Source: Pseudomonas asplenii (lineage in GTDB: Bacteria; Pseudomonadota; Gammaproteobacteria; Pseudomonadales; Pseudomonadaceae). From it: a stretch of DNA of 64,000 nucleotides. Each line of letters begins with the position of its first letter. Positions within the stretch are counted from its first letter, which is position 1. The stretch lies in NCBI RefSeq assembly GCF_001293465.1, contig NZ_JSYZ01000009.1, positions 77,078 to 141,077 of the forward strand, written 5' to 3'. Below, piece after piece: positions 27,152 through 36,213 of this stretch. Below the pieces are notes generated by a model. The model was given only the letters and a program-made list of their open reading frames with translations. It searched no databases and was not told the DNA's origin. The translations under genes were made by a program, and so were the position numbers.

Positions 27152-29125
27152 ATGCAAACGCCACTGATCGAACTGCAGGACATCCGTAAATCCTACGGTG
27201 GCGAAGACAGCCCACGGGTGGACGTATTGCGCGGCATCGACCTGTCGATCCATGCCGGCGAGTTCGTCGCCATCGTGGGTGCCTCGGGCTCGGGCAAGTC
27301 GACCCTGATGAACATTCTCGGCTGCCTCGACCGCCCCACCTCCGGCAGCTACCGCTTCGCCGGCGAGCCGGTGGCCGAACTCGACACCGACGAACTGGCC
27401 TGGCTGCGCCGCGAGGCCTTCGGCTTCGTGTTCCAGGGCTATCACCTGATCCCCTCCGGCTCGGCCCAGGAAAACGTCGAGATGCCGGCCATCTACGCGG
27501 GCACTCCGGCGGCCGAGCGCCATGCCCGGGCCGCCGCCCTGCTCGACCGCCTGGGCCTGGCCAGCCGCCGCGGCAATCGCCCGCACCAGTTGTCCGGCGG
27601 CCAGCAGCAACGGGTGTCGATCGCCCGTGCCCTGATGAACGGCGGCCATATCATTCTCGCCGACGAACCCACCGGTGCCCTCGACAGCCATAGCGGGGCC
27701 GAGGTGATGACCCTGCTCGACGAACTGGCGAGCCAGGGCCACGTGGTGATCCTGATCACCCACGACCGGGAGGTCGCCGCCCGCGCCAAGCGCATCATCG
27801 AAATCCGCGACGGCCTGATCATCAGCGACAGCGCCACCCAGGCCGACGCCACCCCAGCCACTGCCACCCCCGGCTCCCTGCAGGCCGTGGACCTGCGCCA
27901 GCGCCTGAGCGACGGCAGCGAGTACAACGGTGCCTGGAAAAGCGAACTGCTCGAGGCTGTGCAGGCCGCCTGGCGGGTGATGTGGATCAACCGCTTCCGC
28001 ACGGCCCTGACCCTGCTCGGCATCGTCATCGGCGTCGCCTCGGTGGTGGTCATGCTGGCGGTGGGCGAAGGCAGCAAGCGCCAGGTCATCGCCCAGATGG
28101 GCGCCTTCGGTTCCAACATCATCTACCTGAGCGGTTCCGCGCCCGCGCCCCGTGCGCCACTGGGCATCATCACCCTGGACGACGTGGCGGCGCTGTCGGC
28201 GCTGCCCCAGGTGAAAATGATCATGCCGGTCAACGGCAATGACGCCACGGTCCGTTTCGGCAATCTGGACCACAACGCCTATGTCGGCGGCAACGACACC
28301 CAGTTCCCGGCGATCTTCAACTGGCCGGTGGTCGAAGGCAGCTATTTCACCCAGGACGATGCCAGAAGCGGCGCGGCGGTGGCGGTGATCGGCCACAAGA
28401 TTCGCGAAAAGCTGTTCGCCCACCTGCCCACACCCATCGGCCAGTACCTGCTGATCGAGAACGTACCGTTCCAGGTGGTGGGCGTGCTCCAGGAAAAAGG
28501 CGCCACCTCCGGCGAGACCGACAGCGACGAGCGGGTGGCGATTCCCTACTCCGCCGCCAGCGTCCGCCTGTTCGGCACCCGCAACCCGGAGTACGTGGCC
28601 ATCGCCACCAGCGACGGACGCAACGTCAGGGACGCCGAGCGCGCCATCGACCAGGTGATGATGACCCTGCACAACGGCCGCCGCGACTTCCGCCTGACCA
28701 ATAACGCGGCAATGATCCAGGCCGAAGCCCGGACCCAGAACACCCTGTCGCTGATGCTCGGCTCGATTGCCGCCATCTCGCTGCTGGTGGGCGGGATCGG
28801 CGTGATGAACATCATGCTCATGACCGTCCGCGAACGCACCCGGGAAATCGGCATTCGCATGGCCACCGGCGCCCGCCAGCGGGACATCCTGCGCCAGTTC
28901 CTCACCGAAGCGGTGATGCTCTCGGTGGTCGGCGGCCTGGCCGGCGTGGTACTGGCCCTGGGCGTCGGCGGCATCCTGATACTGAGCAAGGTCGCCGTGG
29001 CCTTCTCCCTGGCCGCCGTGACCGGTGCCTTCGCCTGTGCCCTGGTCACCGGGGTGATCTTCGGCTTCATGCCGGCCCGCAAAGCCGCCCGGCTCGATCC
29101 GGTGGCAGCCCTTACCAGTGAATGA
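27152..29125 (+). CDS. pvdT: PvdT, MacB-type ABC transporter for pyoverdine
   Basis: A 657-residue fusion. The N-terminal ABC ATPase has Walker A GASGSGKS at 43-50, signature [15 protein letters not shown], Walker [14 protein letters not shown] and a switch His in [10 protein letters not shown] MacB permease follows, with one membrane helix near residue 285, a large periplasmic domain to about 535, and three C-terminal helices including [21 protein letters not shown]. It works with PvdR and OpmQ to move pyoverdine from the periplasm to the medium. It starts immediately after the pvdR stop. Confidence 0.94.
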   Translation: MQTPLIELQDIRKSYGGEDSPRVDVLRGIDLSIHAGEFVAIVGASGSGKSTLMNILGCLDRPTSGSYRFAGEPVAELDTDELAWLRREAFGFVFQGYHLIPSGSAQENVEMPAIYAGTPAAERHARAAALLDRLGLASRRGNRPHQLSGGQQQRVSIARALMNGGHIILADEPTGALDSHSGAEVMTLLDELASQGHVVILITHDREVAARAKRIIEIRDGLIISDSATQADATPATATPGSLQAVDLRQRLSDGSEYNGAWKSELLEAVQAAWRVMWINRFRTALTLLGIVIGVASVVVMLAVGEGSKRQVIAQMGAFGSNIIYLSGSAPAPRAPLGIITLDDVAALSALPQVKMIMPVNGNDATVRFGNLDHNAYVGGNDTQFPAIFNWPVVEGSYFTQDDARSGAAVAVIGHKIREKLFAHLPTPIGQYLLIENVPFQVVGVLQEKGATSGETDSDERVAIPYSAASVRLFGTRNPEYVAIATSDGRNVRDAERAIDQVMMTLHNGRRDFRLTNNAAMIQAEARTQNTLSLMLGSIAAISLLVGGIGVMNIMLMTVRERTREIGIRMATGARQRDILRQFLTEAVMLSVVGGLAGVVLALGVGGILILSKVAVAFSLAAVTGAFACALVTGVIFGFMPARKAARLDPVAALTSE

Positions 29126-29132
29126 TCGATCT

Positions 29133-30506
29133 ATGAAGCCGCAACTCTCCCTGCTTACGGTGTGCCTGCTGCTCAATGCCTGCAGCGGCCCCGCGCCCCA
29201 TCCGGACAGCGGCCTGGTGCCGCCCGCCGCCTGGCAGTTCGCCCAACGCTCGGCACTGCAACAGGATCATCGCCAATGGTGGCGACAGTTTGGCAGCCCC
29301 GAACTCGACCAACTGATCGACCAGGCGCGCCTGGGCAGCCACGACATCGCCGCCGCCGCGGCACGGGTGCGCCAGGCCCGGGCCAGCGCGGTGATCGCCG
29401 GCGCCCCGCTGCTGCCACAGGTCGACCTGAACCTGGACGCCAGCCGCAACAAGCTGCTGCACGGCACCGCCGACAGCGACAACAACAGCAAGAGCTTCGG
29501 TGCCGGCCTCAGCGCCACCTACGAGGTGGACTTCTGGGGCGGGCTGGCCGCCAGCCGCGACAGCGCCCTGCAGAGCCTGCGCGCCAGCGAGTTCGACCGG
29601 GCCACGGTGGAACTGACCCTGCTCGGCGGCGTCGCCGACCAGTACGCCCGCACCCTGTCCGCGCGCGAGCAGCTGCGCATCGCCGAACTGAACCTGATCA
29701 ATGCCCAGAGCGTGCTCAAGCTGGTGCAGACCCGTTACGACTCAGGCTCGGCCACCGCCCTGGAGTTGGCCCAGCAGAAAAGCCTGGTTGCCGCCCAGCA
29801 GCGCCAGTTGCCGCTGATCCAGCAACAGGCCGGGGAATCGCTGATCAGCCTGGCCGCCCTGCTCGGCCAACCGGTGCAGGCCCTGAAGATCGGCAGCCTG
29901 CCCTTCTCCAGCCTGGGCTGGCCGCGGATCGATGCCGGCCTGCCCAGCGAGCTGCTCAGCCGCCGTCCGGACATCGCCCGCGCCGAGGCCCAGTTGGCGG
30001 CGGCCCAGGCCGACGTCAAGGTGGCACGGGCGGCGCTGCTGCCGAAGCTGACCTTGAGCGCCCGCCTGGGCTCGGAGTCGAGCGAAGCCTCCGAGGCCCT
30101 GCGCACGCCGTTCTACAACCTGACCGCCGGACTGGTCGCACCGGTGTTCAACCACGGTCGCCTGCGGGCGCAACGGGACAAGGCCACGGCCCGTGAAGAG
30201 GAACTGCTGGAAAGCTATCGCGGGGCGATCATCAATGGCTTTGCCGATGTCGAGAAGGCGCTCAACAGCATCGAGCGCCTGGACCAGCAACGCCAGTGGC
30301 AGGAAGAGGAACTGCGGCAGGCCAAGGCCGCCTTCGAGCTGTCCCAAAGCCGCTACCGGGCGGGCGCCGCCGACCTGCTGACCGTGCTGGAAACCCAACG
30401 TACGCTGTACGCCGCCGAAGACCTGAACGTGCAGTTGCGGCTGAGCCGCCTGCAGGCGAGTATCGCCCTGTACAAGGCCGTGGGTGGGGGCTGGAGCGAG
30501 TTCTGA
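29133..30506 (+). CDS. opmQ: OpmQ, outer-membrane channel of the pyoverdine pump
   Basis: A 457-residue outer-membrane factor of the NodT/OprM family. The lipoprotein signal peptide ends LLNACSG, giving an acylated Cys near residue 17. It then carries two OEP repeats (DLNLDASRNKLLHGTADS region; LSRRPDIARAEAQLAAAQADVKVARAALLPKL). It forms the trimeric channel used by PvdRT. The ATG lies seven bases after the pvdT stop; a GTG overlapping pvdT would add five residues and spoil the signal peptide. It is the last gene of the pump operon and faces convergent pvdP. Confidence 0.92.
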   Translation: MKPQLSLLTVCLLLNACSGPAPHPDSGLVPPAAWQFAQRSALQQDHRQWWRQFGSPELDQLIDQARLGSHDIAAAAARVRQARASAVIAGAPLLPQVDLNLDASRNKLLHGTADSDNNSKSFGAGLSATYEVDFWGGLAASRDSALQSLRASEFDRATVELTLLGGVADQYARTLSAREQLRIAELNLINAQSVLKLVQTRYDSGSATALELAQQKSLVAAQQRQLPLIQQQAGESLISLAALLGQPVQALKIGSLPFSSLGWPRIDAGLPSELLSRRPDIARAEAQLAAAQADVKVARAALLPKLTLSARLGSESSEASEALRTPFYNLTAGLVAPVFNHGRLRAQRDKATAREEELLESYRGAIINGFADVEKALNSIERLDQQRQWQEEELRQAKAAFELSQSRYRAGAADLLTVLETQRTLYAAEDLNVQLRLSRLQASIALYKAVGGGWSEF

Positions 30507-30606
30507 TGCTGTTCCGCTGACGGTGACGCCCAGCGTCATCGGCTGCATTCCCACGATCCAACGCCCGCCCCGGACGCTCCAGGCCCACTCGCGAATAGCC
30601 ATCGAC

Positions 30607-30658
30607 GTTCCCACGCTCCGCGTGTGAATGCCTCGCAGGGCGCGCCGCGCCCATTCAC
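30607..30658. repeat. Degenerate copy of the 19.4-kb intergenic repeat
   Basis: GTTCCCACGCTCCGCGTGTGAATGC followed by a GGGCGCGCCGCGCCC palindrome resembles the two-hairpin repeat at 19373-19417, with a mutated first stem. A further partial copy (ATTCCCACGATCCAACGC) lies at about 30547. It sits between convergent opmQ and pvdP, where it may help end transcription. Confidence 0.5.
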
Positions 30659-30665
30659 AGGAACC

Positions 30666-32285
30666 TTAGAAGAAACGATCTTTCAGCGACAGGTGGCGGG
30701 CATACCACGGGCGTCGCGGCACGCGCTTCAACAGGTCGGACAGCCCCTTGTCGTCGGCGAAGGTGATACGCAGCGCCAACTTCATGGTCTCCGGGTCCAT
30801 CTCCACCGACTTGCCGACACTCAGGCCCGGCGTGGTACTGCAGCCATGGGTACTCGGCCCCAGCCACGGATCATCCACCTCGACCCAGCGCCCGGGGGCG
30901 AACCACGGCACGCCATTGACCTGCAGGCGGGTGACCTGGCCCGGATGAAAACGCTCGTGGGCACGGAACCAGTCCTCGATCCGATCGTCGATCCAGCCAT
31001 GGAACAGCCAGAACACCGGGTGCACATGGGAGGAGAACGGGTCGCCGAGAAAATCGTTTTCCGGCCGGAACCAGCGCGGGGCGAAATCGGTGAACTCGCG
31101 GGCCATCGGCACCGGTGCATCATTGGACGGATCGCGGGGCACCGCGGCCCAGCGCATGTGCAGCCAGTCGTGCAGGCCCAGCTCGAGTTCCGAGCCGAAC
31201 TGGCCCAGGGTCAGCTTCGACAGGTAACGCGGGTCGGTGTACTGCGACTCCCAGACCTGGAAGTTGCTGTGGTAGGTCTCGCTGCTCTTGATGTCGCTGA
31301 CCCATTGACTGTAGTCGTCATCGTCCTCGGCCAGCCAGGTCGGCGGCACGGCCCAGCCGTCATGGTTGTCGAAGTAGCGGACAAAGCCCTGGCGATCACG
31401 CTCCAGCTCCGGCTGCGGCGGCGGGAAGCGGCGCCAGGACGGCAACGGCTGGATCGCGCGCGCCGCCTGCAGCATGTGCCTATGCATGAAGAAGAAGTCG
31501 ATTCCCGAACCATTGCGGTCCTTGCGCGGCCCACGGGCATCGCGCTCCTTGTTCCGGGGTCCGGGCTGCCAGCCGATGCCGCGCAGGCCGTCACGCTTGT
31601 CTTCGGGCAGGGTGTGCCACTTGTCCCGGGTGGCGTGCCAGAGCTGGTGGAACAACCGATGCTCGGGCGACACCAGCCAGGCCAGCAGCGGCGCACTCAG
31701 GCCGATGCGGTCGCGGGCTTCGGGAAAGGTGTGCTTGGTGGCGACGAAGCGACTGTCCAGCTGGGTCAGCGCCAGTGGCCGGTCAAGGCGCTCGATACGT
31801 CCGGTGAGGGTGCCGCTGCCAGCATTGCCATAGGTGCCCCAGACCTCGTCGAGGACCATGCTCAGCTCGTATTCGGGGAACACCTCGGTGCCGCGGAACA
31901 GCCGCCAGAACAGCCGTGCACCATCGGCCACCGCCAGGTCGCCGACCACCCGCAGGCGCGGTTCGGCCGCGCCACGCAGGCCCTCGGCCGTGTCGATGAA
32001 ACCGCAGACCGCCCGGCCACGCGGAGCAATGTCGAGCAACACCTGCACACCTTCCAGGGGCAGGCCGGCCAGACCGGCATCGCGGCCCTCGAAACGAATG
32101 TTCCAGACACCGCGCAAGTTGTCGGCCAGGCGTTGGCCTGCCGTGTCGAGCAGATCGACCGTGGCCTCGCCCGGCGTGATCGGCTCGTCCTCGCGCGTCA
32201 GTTCACGGTGTGCGTAATAAGCCGCGGGGATGGCGGCGCCGGTAAGCGCCAGGCCCGCTATGAATCCTCGTCGAGAAATCGTCAT
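30666..32285 (-). CDS. pvdP: PvdP, periplasmic tyrosinase of pyoverdine maturation
   Basis: A 539-residue protein (PAO1 PvdP is of similar size). A twin-arginine signal (SRRGFIAG) at the N terminus indicates folded export. The tyrosinase domain in the C-terminal two-thirds shows MHRHML for the first copper site and HVHPVFWLFHGWIDDR for the second. PvdP oxidises the D-Tyr/Dab part of ferribactin, forming the dihydroxyquinoline chromophore. It is transcribed away from pvdM from back-to-back PvdS promoters; AGGTAGGG precedes the ATG. Metal occupancy and activity are inferred from the family. Confidence 0.93.
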   Translation of the reverse strand: MTISRRGFIAGLALTGAAIPAAYYAHRELTREDEPITPGEATVDLLDTAGQRLADNLRGVWNIRFEGRDAGLAGLPLEGVQVLLDIAPRGRAVCGFIDTAEGLRGAAEPRLRVVGDLAVADGARLFWRLFRGTEVFPEYELSMVLDEVWGTYGNAGSGTLTGRIERLDRPLALTQLDSRFVATKHTFPEARDRIGLSAPLLAWLVSPEHRLFHQLWHATRDKWHTLPEDKRDGLRGIGWQPGPRNKERDARGPRKDRNGSGIDFFFMHRHMLQAARAIQPLPSWRRFPPPQPELERDRQGFVRYFDNHDGWAVPPTWLAEDDDDYSQWVSDIKSSETYHSNFQVWESQYTDPRYLSKLTLGQFGSELELGLHDWLHMRWAAVPRDPSNDAPVPMAREFTDFAPRWFRPENDFLGDPFSSHVHPVFWLFHGWIDDRIEDWFRAHERFHPGQVTRLQVNGVPWFAPGRWVEVDDPWLGPSTHGCSTTPGLSVGKSVEMDPETMKLALRITFADDKGLSDLLKRVPRRPWYARHLSLKDRFF

Positions 32286-32330
32286 CGCCCTACCTGTGTC
32301 GGCCCTGAAGCAGGCCTTATCCCAGCTAGG

Positions 32331-32354
32331 ACGTTGAACCGCGGGGGAAATTTA
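32331..32354 (-). promoter_or_regulatory. PvdS promoter of pvdP
   Basis: On the minus strand TAAAT (32354-32350) and CGT (32333-32331) are separated by 16 bases, 45 bases before the pvdP ATG. It is arranged back to back with the pvdM promoter; the two TAAAT elements are 24 bases apart. Confidence 0.8.
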
Positions 32355-32378
32355 GCCTGTCGCGAACCCCGAAAGCGC

Positions 32379-32402
32379 TAAATTCCCGACACCTGCGCTC
32401 GT
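32379..32402 (+). promoter_or_regulatory. PvdS promoter of pvdM
   Basis: TAAAT at 32379-32383 and CGT at 32400-32402 with 16 bases between, 56 bases before pvdM. The downstream CGTTCTTCC matches the fpvA promoter exactly. Confidence 0.82.
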
Positions 32403-32458
32403 TCTTCCCAGATAGCGAAAGCCCTTGTGGCTGCCTGTGACCTGCGAACCAGAATGAG

Positions 32459-33796
32459 ATGGCAATGACAAAACCGCGTTCGAAAAAGGCTCTCTACATC
32501 GGTCTGCCCCTGGCCCTGGCCATCGGCGCCGCCTCGGCCTGGCTGGGCTGGCAGTACTGGCCCAACCAGGGATACCCGCTGAATATCGTCAAGCAGGCGG
32601 ACGAACTGCAGGAACGGATCATCTCGTTCGACAGCCACATCACCGTGCCACTGACCTTCGGCGCCGAAGGCCGCGAGGCGGACAAGGACGGCTCCGGCCA
32701 GTTCGACCTGGTCAAGGCCGACCGCGGGCGCCTGTCCGCCGCCGCGCTGACCGTGTTCGGCTGGCCGGAGATCTGGAACGGGCCGAATGCACCCCATCGC
32801 CCGACAGCGGGCTTCGTCGACGAGGCGCGCAAGCAACAGGAAGTGCGCTACAAGATCATCACCGGCATGGTCCGCGACTTCCCCAACCGCGTCGGCATCG
32901 CCTACACCCCCGATGACATGCGCCGGCTGCATGGCGAAGGCAAGTTCGCGATCTTCATCAGCATGCTCAACGCCTACCCGCTGGGCCACGACCTCAGCCT
33001 GCTGGACACCTGGACCGCGCGCGGCATGCGCATGTTCGGCTTCAGCTACGTGGGCAACAACGACTGGGCCGACTCGTCCCGCCCGCTGCCGTTTCTCAAC
33101 GATACCCCCGACGCCCTGGGCGGCTTGTCCGATATCGGCAAGCAGGCGGTGCATCGTCTCAATGACCTGGGGGTGATCATCGACGTCTCGCAGATGTCGA
33201 CCAAGGCCCTGGAACAGGTCAGCCAGTTGAGCCGCACGCCGATGGTCGCGTCGCACTCGGCACCCCGCGCGCTGGTGGATATCCCGCGCAACCTCAGCGA
33301 CCAGGAAATGCAACTGATCAAGAACAGCGGTGGCGTGGTCCAGATCGTCGCCTTCCCGGCCTACCTGCGGCCCTTGAGCCAACCGACCCAGGACAAGCTC
33401 AACGCCCTGCGCAAGCGCTTCGACCTGCCGCCGCTGCCCAACCAGGCGATGGCGCTGATGCCTGGCGATCCGATCATCACCGTCTGGCCGGAACAGCGCT
33501 TCGGCGAGTACGCCAGCGAGCTGTACGCGATCCTCGACCAGGAACCCAAGGCCGACCTCAAGGACTTCGGCAACGCCATCGACTATGCGGTGAAGAAAAT
33601 CGGCATCGACCACGTCGGCATCAGCTCGGACTTCAACGACGGCGGCGGTATCGACGGTTTCAAGGACGTCAGCGAGGCACGCAACGTGACCGCCGAACTG
33701 CTCCAGCGCGGCTATTCCGAAGCCGATATCGCCAAGCTCTGGGGCGGCAACTTCCTGCGGGTCTGGGACCAGGTGCAGAAGGCGGCCAAGCACTGA
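32459..33796 (+). CDS. pvdM: PvdM, periplasmic dipeptidase-like maturation protein
   Basis: A 445-residue M19 (renal) dipeptidase-like protein anchored by an N-terminal hydrophobic segment (IGLPLALAIGAASAWLGW). M19 features are FDSHITV, MVASHSAPRAL, the IDHVGISSDF strand and GNFLRVWDQV. In PAO1 PvdM is needed in vivo for PvdP-dependent oxidation of ferribactin; peptidase activity has not been the explanation. The first metal-ligand motif reads DSH rather than the usual HxD, so classical dipeptidase activity may be lost. An in-frame ATG at 32465 is an equal alternative start. It heads pvdM-pvdN-pvdO under a PvdS-type promoter. Confidence 0.92.
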   Translation: MAMTKPRSKKALYIGLPLALAIGAASAWLGWQYWPNQGYPLNIVKQADELQERIISFDSHITVPLTFGAEGREADKDGSGQFDLVKADRGRLSAAALTVFGWPEIWNGPNAPHRPTAGFVDEARKQQEVRYKIITGMVRDFPNRVGIAYTPDDMRRLHGEGKFAIFISMLNAYPLGHDLSLLDTWTARGMRMFGFSYVGNNDWADSSRPLPFLNDTPDALGGLSDIGKQAVHRLNDLGVIIDVSQMSTKALEQVSQLSRTPMVASHSAPRALVDIPRNLSDQEMQLIKNSGGVVQIVAFPAYLRPLSQPTQDKLNALRKRFDLPPLPNQAMALMPGDPIITVWPEQRFGEYASELYAILDQEPKADLKDFGNAIDYAVKKIGIDHVGISSDFNDGGGIDGFKDVSEARNVTAELLQRGYSEADIAKLWGGNFLRVWDQVQKAAKH

Positions 33797-33817
33797 GCAT
33801 CCCCGGTCCTTCTTGAT

Positions 33818-33844
33818 ACGGGAAACGGTCTTGACCGTTCCCGT
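33818..33844 (+). promoter_or_regulatory. Intercistronic hairpin between pvdM and pvdN
   Basis: ACGGGAAACGGTC and GACCGTTCCCGT form a 12-bp stem with one bulge and a 2-base centre. There is no following T-run, so it is more likely an RNA-stability or attenuation structure than a strong terminator. Confidence 0.45.
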
Positions 33845-33885
33845 TGAGCACCGATCCATTATCCAGACCGTCCAAGTGATCCTTC

Positions 33886-35175
33886 ATGACTGACCGCAGA
33901 ACCTTTCTCAAACAGGCCGGCCTGCTCGCTGCCAGCCTACCGCTCGGGGCCAGCCTGGACCTGGCCACCGCTGCTCCCGCAGCGACCGCCAAAGCTGCCC
34001 AGGGTGGCGACAAATGGGCGCAACTGCGCCAACTGTTCGACCAGGACCCGGACTACCTGCACTTCTCGAACTTCCTGGTCACCAGCCACCCCAAGCCAGT
34101 ACGCGACGCCATCGAGCGCTACCGCGCGGCCCTCGACCGCAACCCGGGCCTGGCGATGGACTGGGACCTGGCCGAAACCTGGAAACGCGAAAGCCAGGTG
34201 CGCCATGCCGCCGGGCGCTACCTGAAGGCCCAGCCGGGCCAGATCGCCCTGACCGGCAGCACCACCGAAGGCCTGGCAATGATCTACGGCGGTATCCATG
34301 TACGCCCCGATCAGGAAATCCTCACCACCGAGCACGAGCATTACTCGACCCGCAATACCCTGCGGTTGCGCACCGAACGCGAAGGCACCCGCGTGCGCAA
34401 GATCAGCCTGTTCGAGAACCCTCACCGGGTCTCGGCCGATGAAGTGCTGGGCAACATCGCCCGCGCCATCCAGCCGCAAACCCGGGTACTGGGCATGACC
34501 TGGGTACAGTCCGGCAGCGGAGTCAAGCTGCCGATCGGCGAGATCGGCAAGCTGGTGGAGGAACACAACCGCAATCGTGACGACAAGGACCGCATTCTCT
34601 ACGTGGTCGATGGGGTCCACGGCTTCGGTGTCGACAACCTCGACTTCCCGGACATGCACTGCGACTTCTTCATCGCCGGCACCCACAAGTGGATGTTCGG
34701 CCCACGCGGCACCGGTATCGTCTGCGCCCGTTCGGAAGAGGTCAGGGACGTCACGCCGCTGGAACCGACCTTTTCCGAGGACACCAACTTCGCCACCTCG
34801 ATGAGCCCGGGCGGTTACCACGCCTTCGAACACCGCTGGGCCCTGGACCAGGCCTTCGAACTGCACCTGGAACTGGGCAAGGCCGATGTGCAGGCGCGGA
34901 TCCACGCCCTCAACAGCGAGCTCAAGCAACGTCTGCAGGCCGACTCACGCATCGAACTGGTCACGCCCATGAGCCCGGAACTGTCGGCCGGCTTCAGCTT
35001 CTTCCGGGTCAAGGGCCAGGACAGCGACCAGGTCGCCGCCCGCCTGCTCAAGAACAAGGTGGTGGTCGATGCGGTGGACCGGGACGTAGGGCCAGTGGTG
35101 CGCACGGCTCCCGGCCTGCTCAATACCGAAGCCGAACTGGACCGCTTCATGACCCTGCTCGGCCAGCAGCTATGA
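33886..35175 (+). CDS. pvdN: PvdN, PLP-dependent enzyme modifying the pyoverdine side chain
   Basis: A 429-residue fold-type I PLP enzyme with a twin-arginine signal (DRRTFLKQAG). The cofactor Lys is in AGTHKWMFGPRGTGI, with VDGVHGFGVDNLDF contributing the PLP-ring Asp/His. It resembles class V aminotransferases and isopenicillin-N epimerases. In PAO1 and P. fluorescens, PvdN converts the N-terminal glutamate of the chromophore arm to succinamide in the periplasm. It lies 89 bases after pvdM; no separate PvdS box was seen before it. Confidence 0.93.
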   Translation: MTDRRTFLKQAGLLAASLPLGASLDLATAAPAATAKAAQGGDKWAQLRQLFDQDPDYLHFSNFLVTSHPKPVRDAIERYRAALDRNPGLAMDWDLAETWKRESQVRHAAGRYLKAQPGQIALTGSTTEGLAMIYGGIHVRPDQEILTTEHEHYSTRNTLRLRTEREGTRVRKISLFENPHRVSADEVLGNIARAIQPQTRVLGMTWVQSGSGVKLPIGEIGKLVEEHNRNRDDKDRILYVVDGVHGFGVDNLDFPDMHCDFFIAGTHKWMFGPRGTGIVCARSEEVRDVTPLEPTFSEDTNFATSMSPGGYHAFEHRWALDQAFELHLELGKADVQARIHALNSELKQRLQADSRIELVTPMSPELSAGFSFFRVKGQDSDQVAARLLKNKVVVDAVDRDVGPVVRTAPGLLNTEAELDRFMTLLGQQL

Positions 35176-35231
35176 ACCGCTGCCCGGCGGTACGACCCAC
35201 CGTTTTCAGACTTCTGCCTGCGAGAGATCCC

Positions 35232-36131
35232 ATGACAGCACAATCCACCTGCACACGCTCCCGTGTCGGCCTCCGGTCGGCCCTGACCCTCGCCGCCCTG
35301 TTCGCCAGCGGGCTGTGCGGCAATGCCTTCGCCGCCAGCGCGCCGCTGCCGGGCAAGGTGTTCAAGGACTGCAAGGACTGCCCGGAAATGGTGGTGCTGC
35401 CCGCCGGCACCTTCACCATGGGCAGCCCCGAGGACGAGATCGGCCGCGAGCCGGACGAAGGGCCGATGCATGAGGTCACCTTCAAGAAGGCTTTCGCCAT
35501 CAGCCGCTTCCAGGTACTGGCCGGCGAATGGAAAGCCTACCTGCACAGCACCGGCTACAAGATGCCGGACGGTGATACCCGCCCGGGCCGCGAGTGCCTG
35601 GCCGGCGAGCCGCGCTACCCCATGAGCGACCGGCAGCCGGCGGTCTGCATGGACTGGCGTGAGGCCGAGGCCTATACGAAGTGGCTGTCGAAGAAAACCG
35701 GCAAGGCCTATCACCTGGTCAGCGAGGCCCAGCGTGAATACGCCGTGCGCGGGGGCACCAAGGGCCCCTTCCCGTTCCCCTTCGACGAGGGCAAGGAATA
35801 CAGCATCGCTAAACACGCCAACACCTACGGCCCGGCGGACGGTTTCAGCTACACCTCGCCGGCCGGCAGCTTCCCGCCCAACGCCTTCGGCGTCTATGAC
35901 GGCCACGGCAATGTCTGGGAATGGACCGCCGACTGCTATGTCGACACCTACCAGGGGGCACCGACCGACGGCAGCCCGCGCCTGGACAGCCAGGAATGCG
36001 AGGACCGCCGTTCGATCCGCGGCAACGACTGGACCGAAGCGCCGGTCTTCTCCCGCTCCGCCAACCGCAACGAGCGCAGCGAGTACACCCGCGGCGACTG
36101 GCTGGGTTTTCGTGTCGTGCGCGAACTCTAA
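35232..36131 (+). CDS. pvdO: PvdO, FGE-sulfatase-domain oxidase of pyoverdine maturation
   Basis: A 299-residue periplasmic protein with a cleavable signal (cut near AFAAS). The formylglycine-generating-enzyme-like domain runs through most of it: MVVLPAGTFTMGSPEDE, HEVTFKKAFAISRFQV, GNVWEWTADCYVDTY, and RGNDW...RSANRNER...LGFRVVREL. PvdO carries out the last oxidation, from dihydropyoverdine to pyoverdine. The longer open frame from 34689 runs out of phase through pvdN and is not used; ATG 35232 gives the signal peptide. Its TAA stop is part of the TAAAT of the pvdE promoter. Confidence 0.93.
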   Translation: MTAQSTCTRSRVGLRSALTLAALFASGLCGNAFAASAPLPGKVFKDCKDCPEMVVLPAGTFTMGSPEDEIGREPDEGPMHEVTFKKAFAISRFQVLAGEWKAYLHSTGYKMPDGDTRPGRECLAGEPRYPMSDRQPAVCMDWREAEAYTKWLSKKTGKAYHLVSEAQREYAVRGGTKGPFPFPFDEGKEYSIAKHANTYGPADGFSYTSPAGSFPPNAFGVYDGHGNVWEWTADCYVDTYQGAPTDGSPRLDSQECEDRRSIRGNDWTEAPVFSRSANRNERSEYTRGDWLGFRVVREL

Positions 36132-36152
36132 ATCCCACCCCGAAACGCTCGT
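36129..36152 (+). promoter_or_regulatory. PvdS promoter of pvdE, overlapping the pvdO stop
   Basis: TAAAT at 36129-36133 includes the pvdO stop codon (36129-36131); CGT is at 36150-36152 after 16 bases, 61 bases before pvdE. CGTCTAA also follows the pvdR box. Confidence 0.78.
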
Positions 36153-36213
36153 CTAAAGAGTTCAGGGCGCCGTGCGCGGCGCCTGCTTCCGAAGACCTTC
36201 ACGAGTAGCCCCC

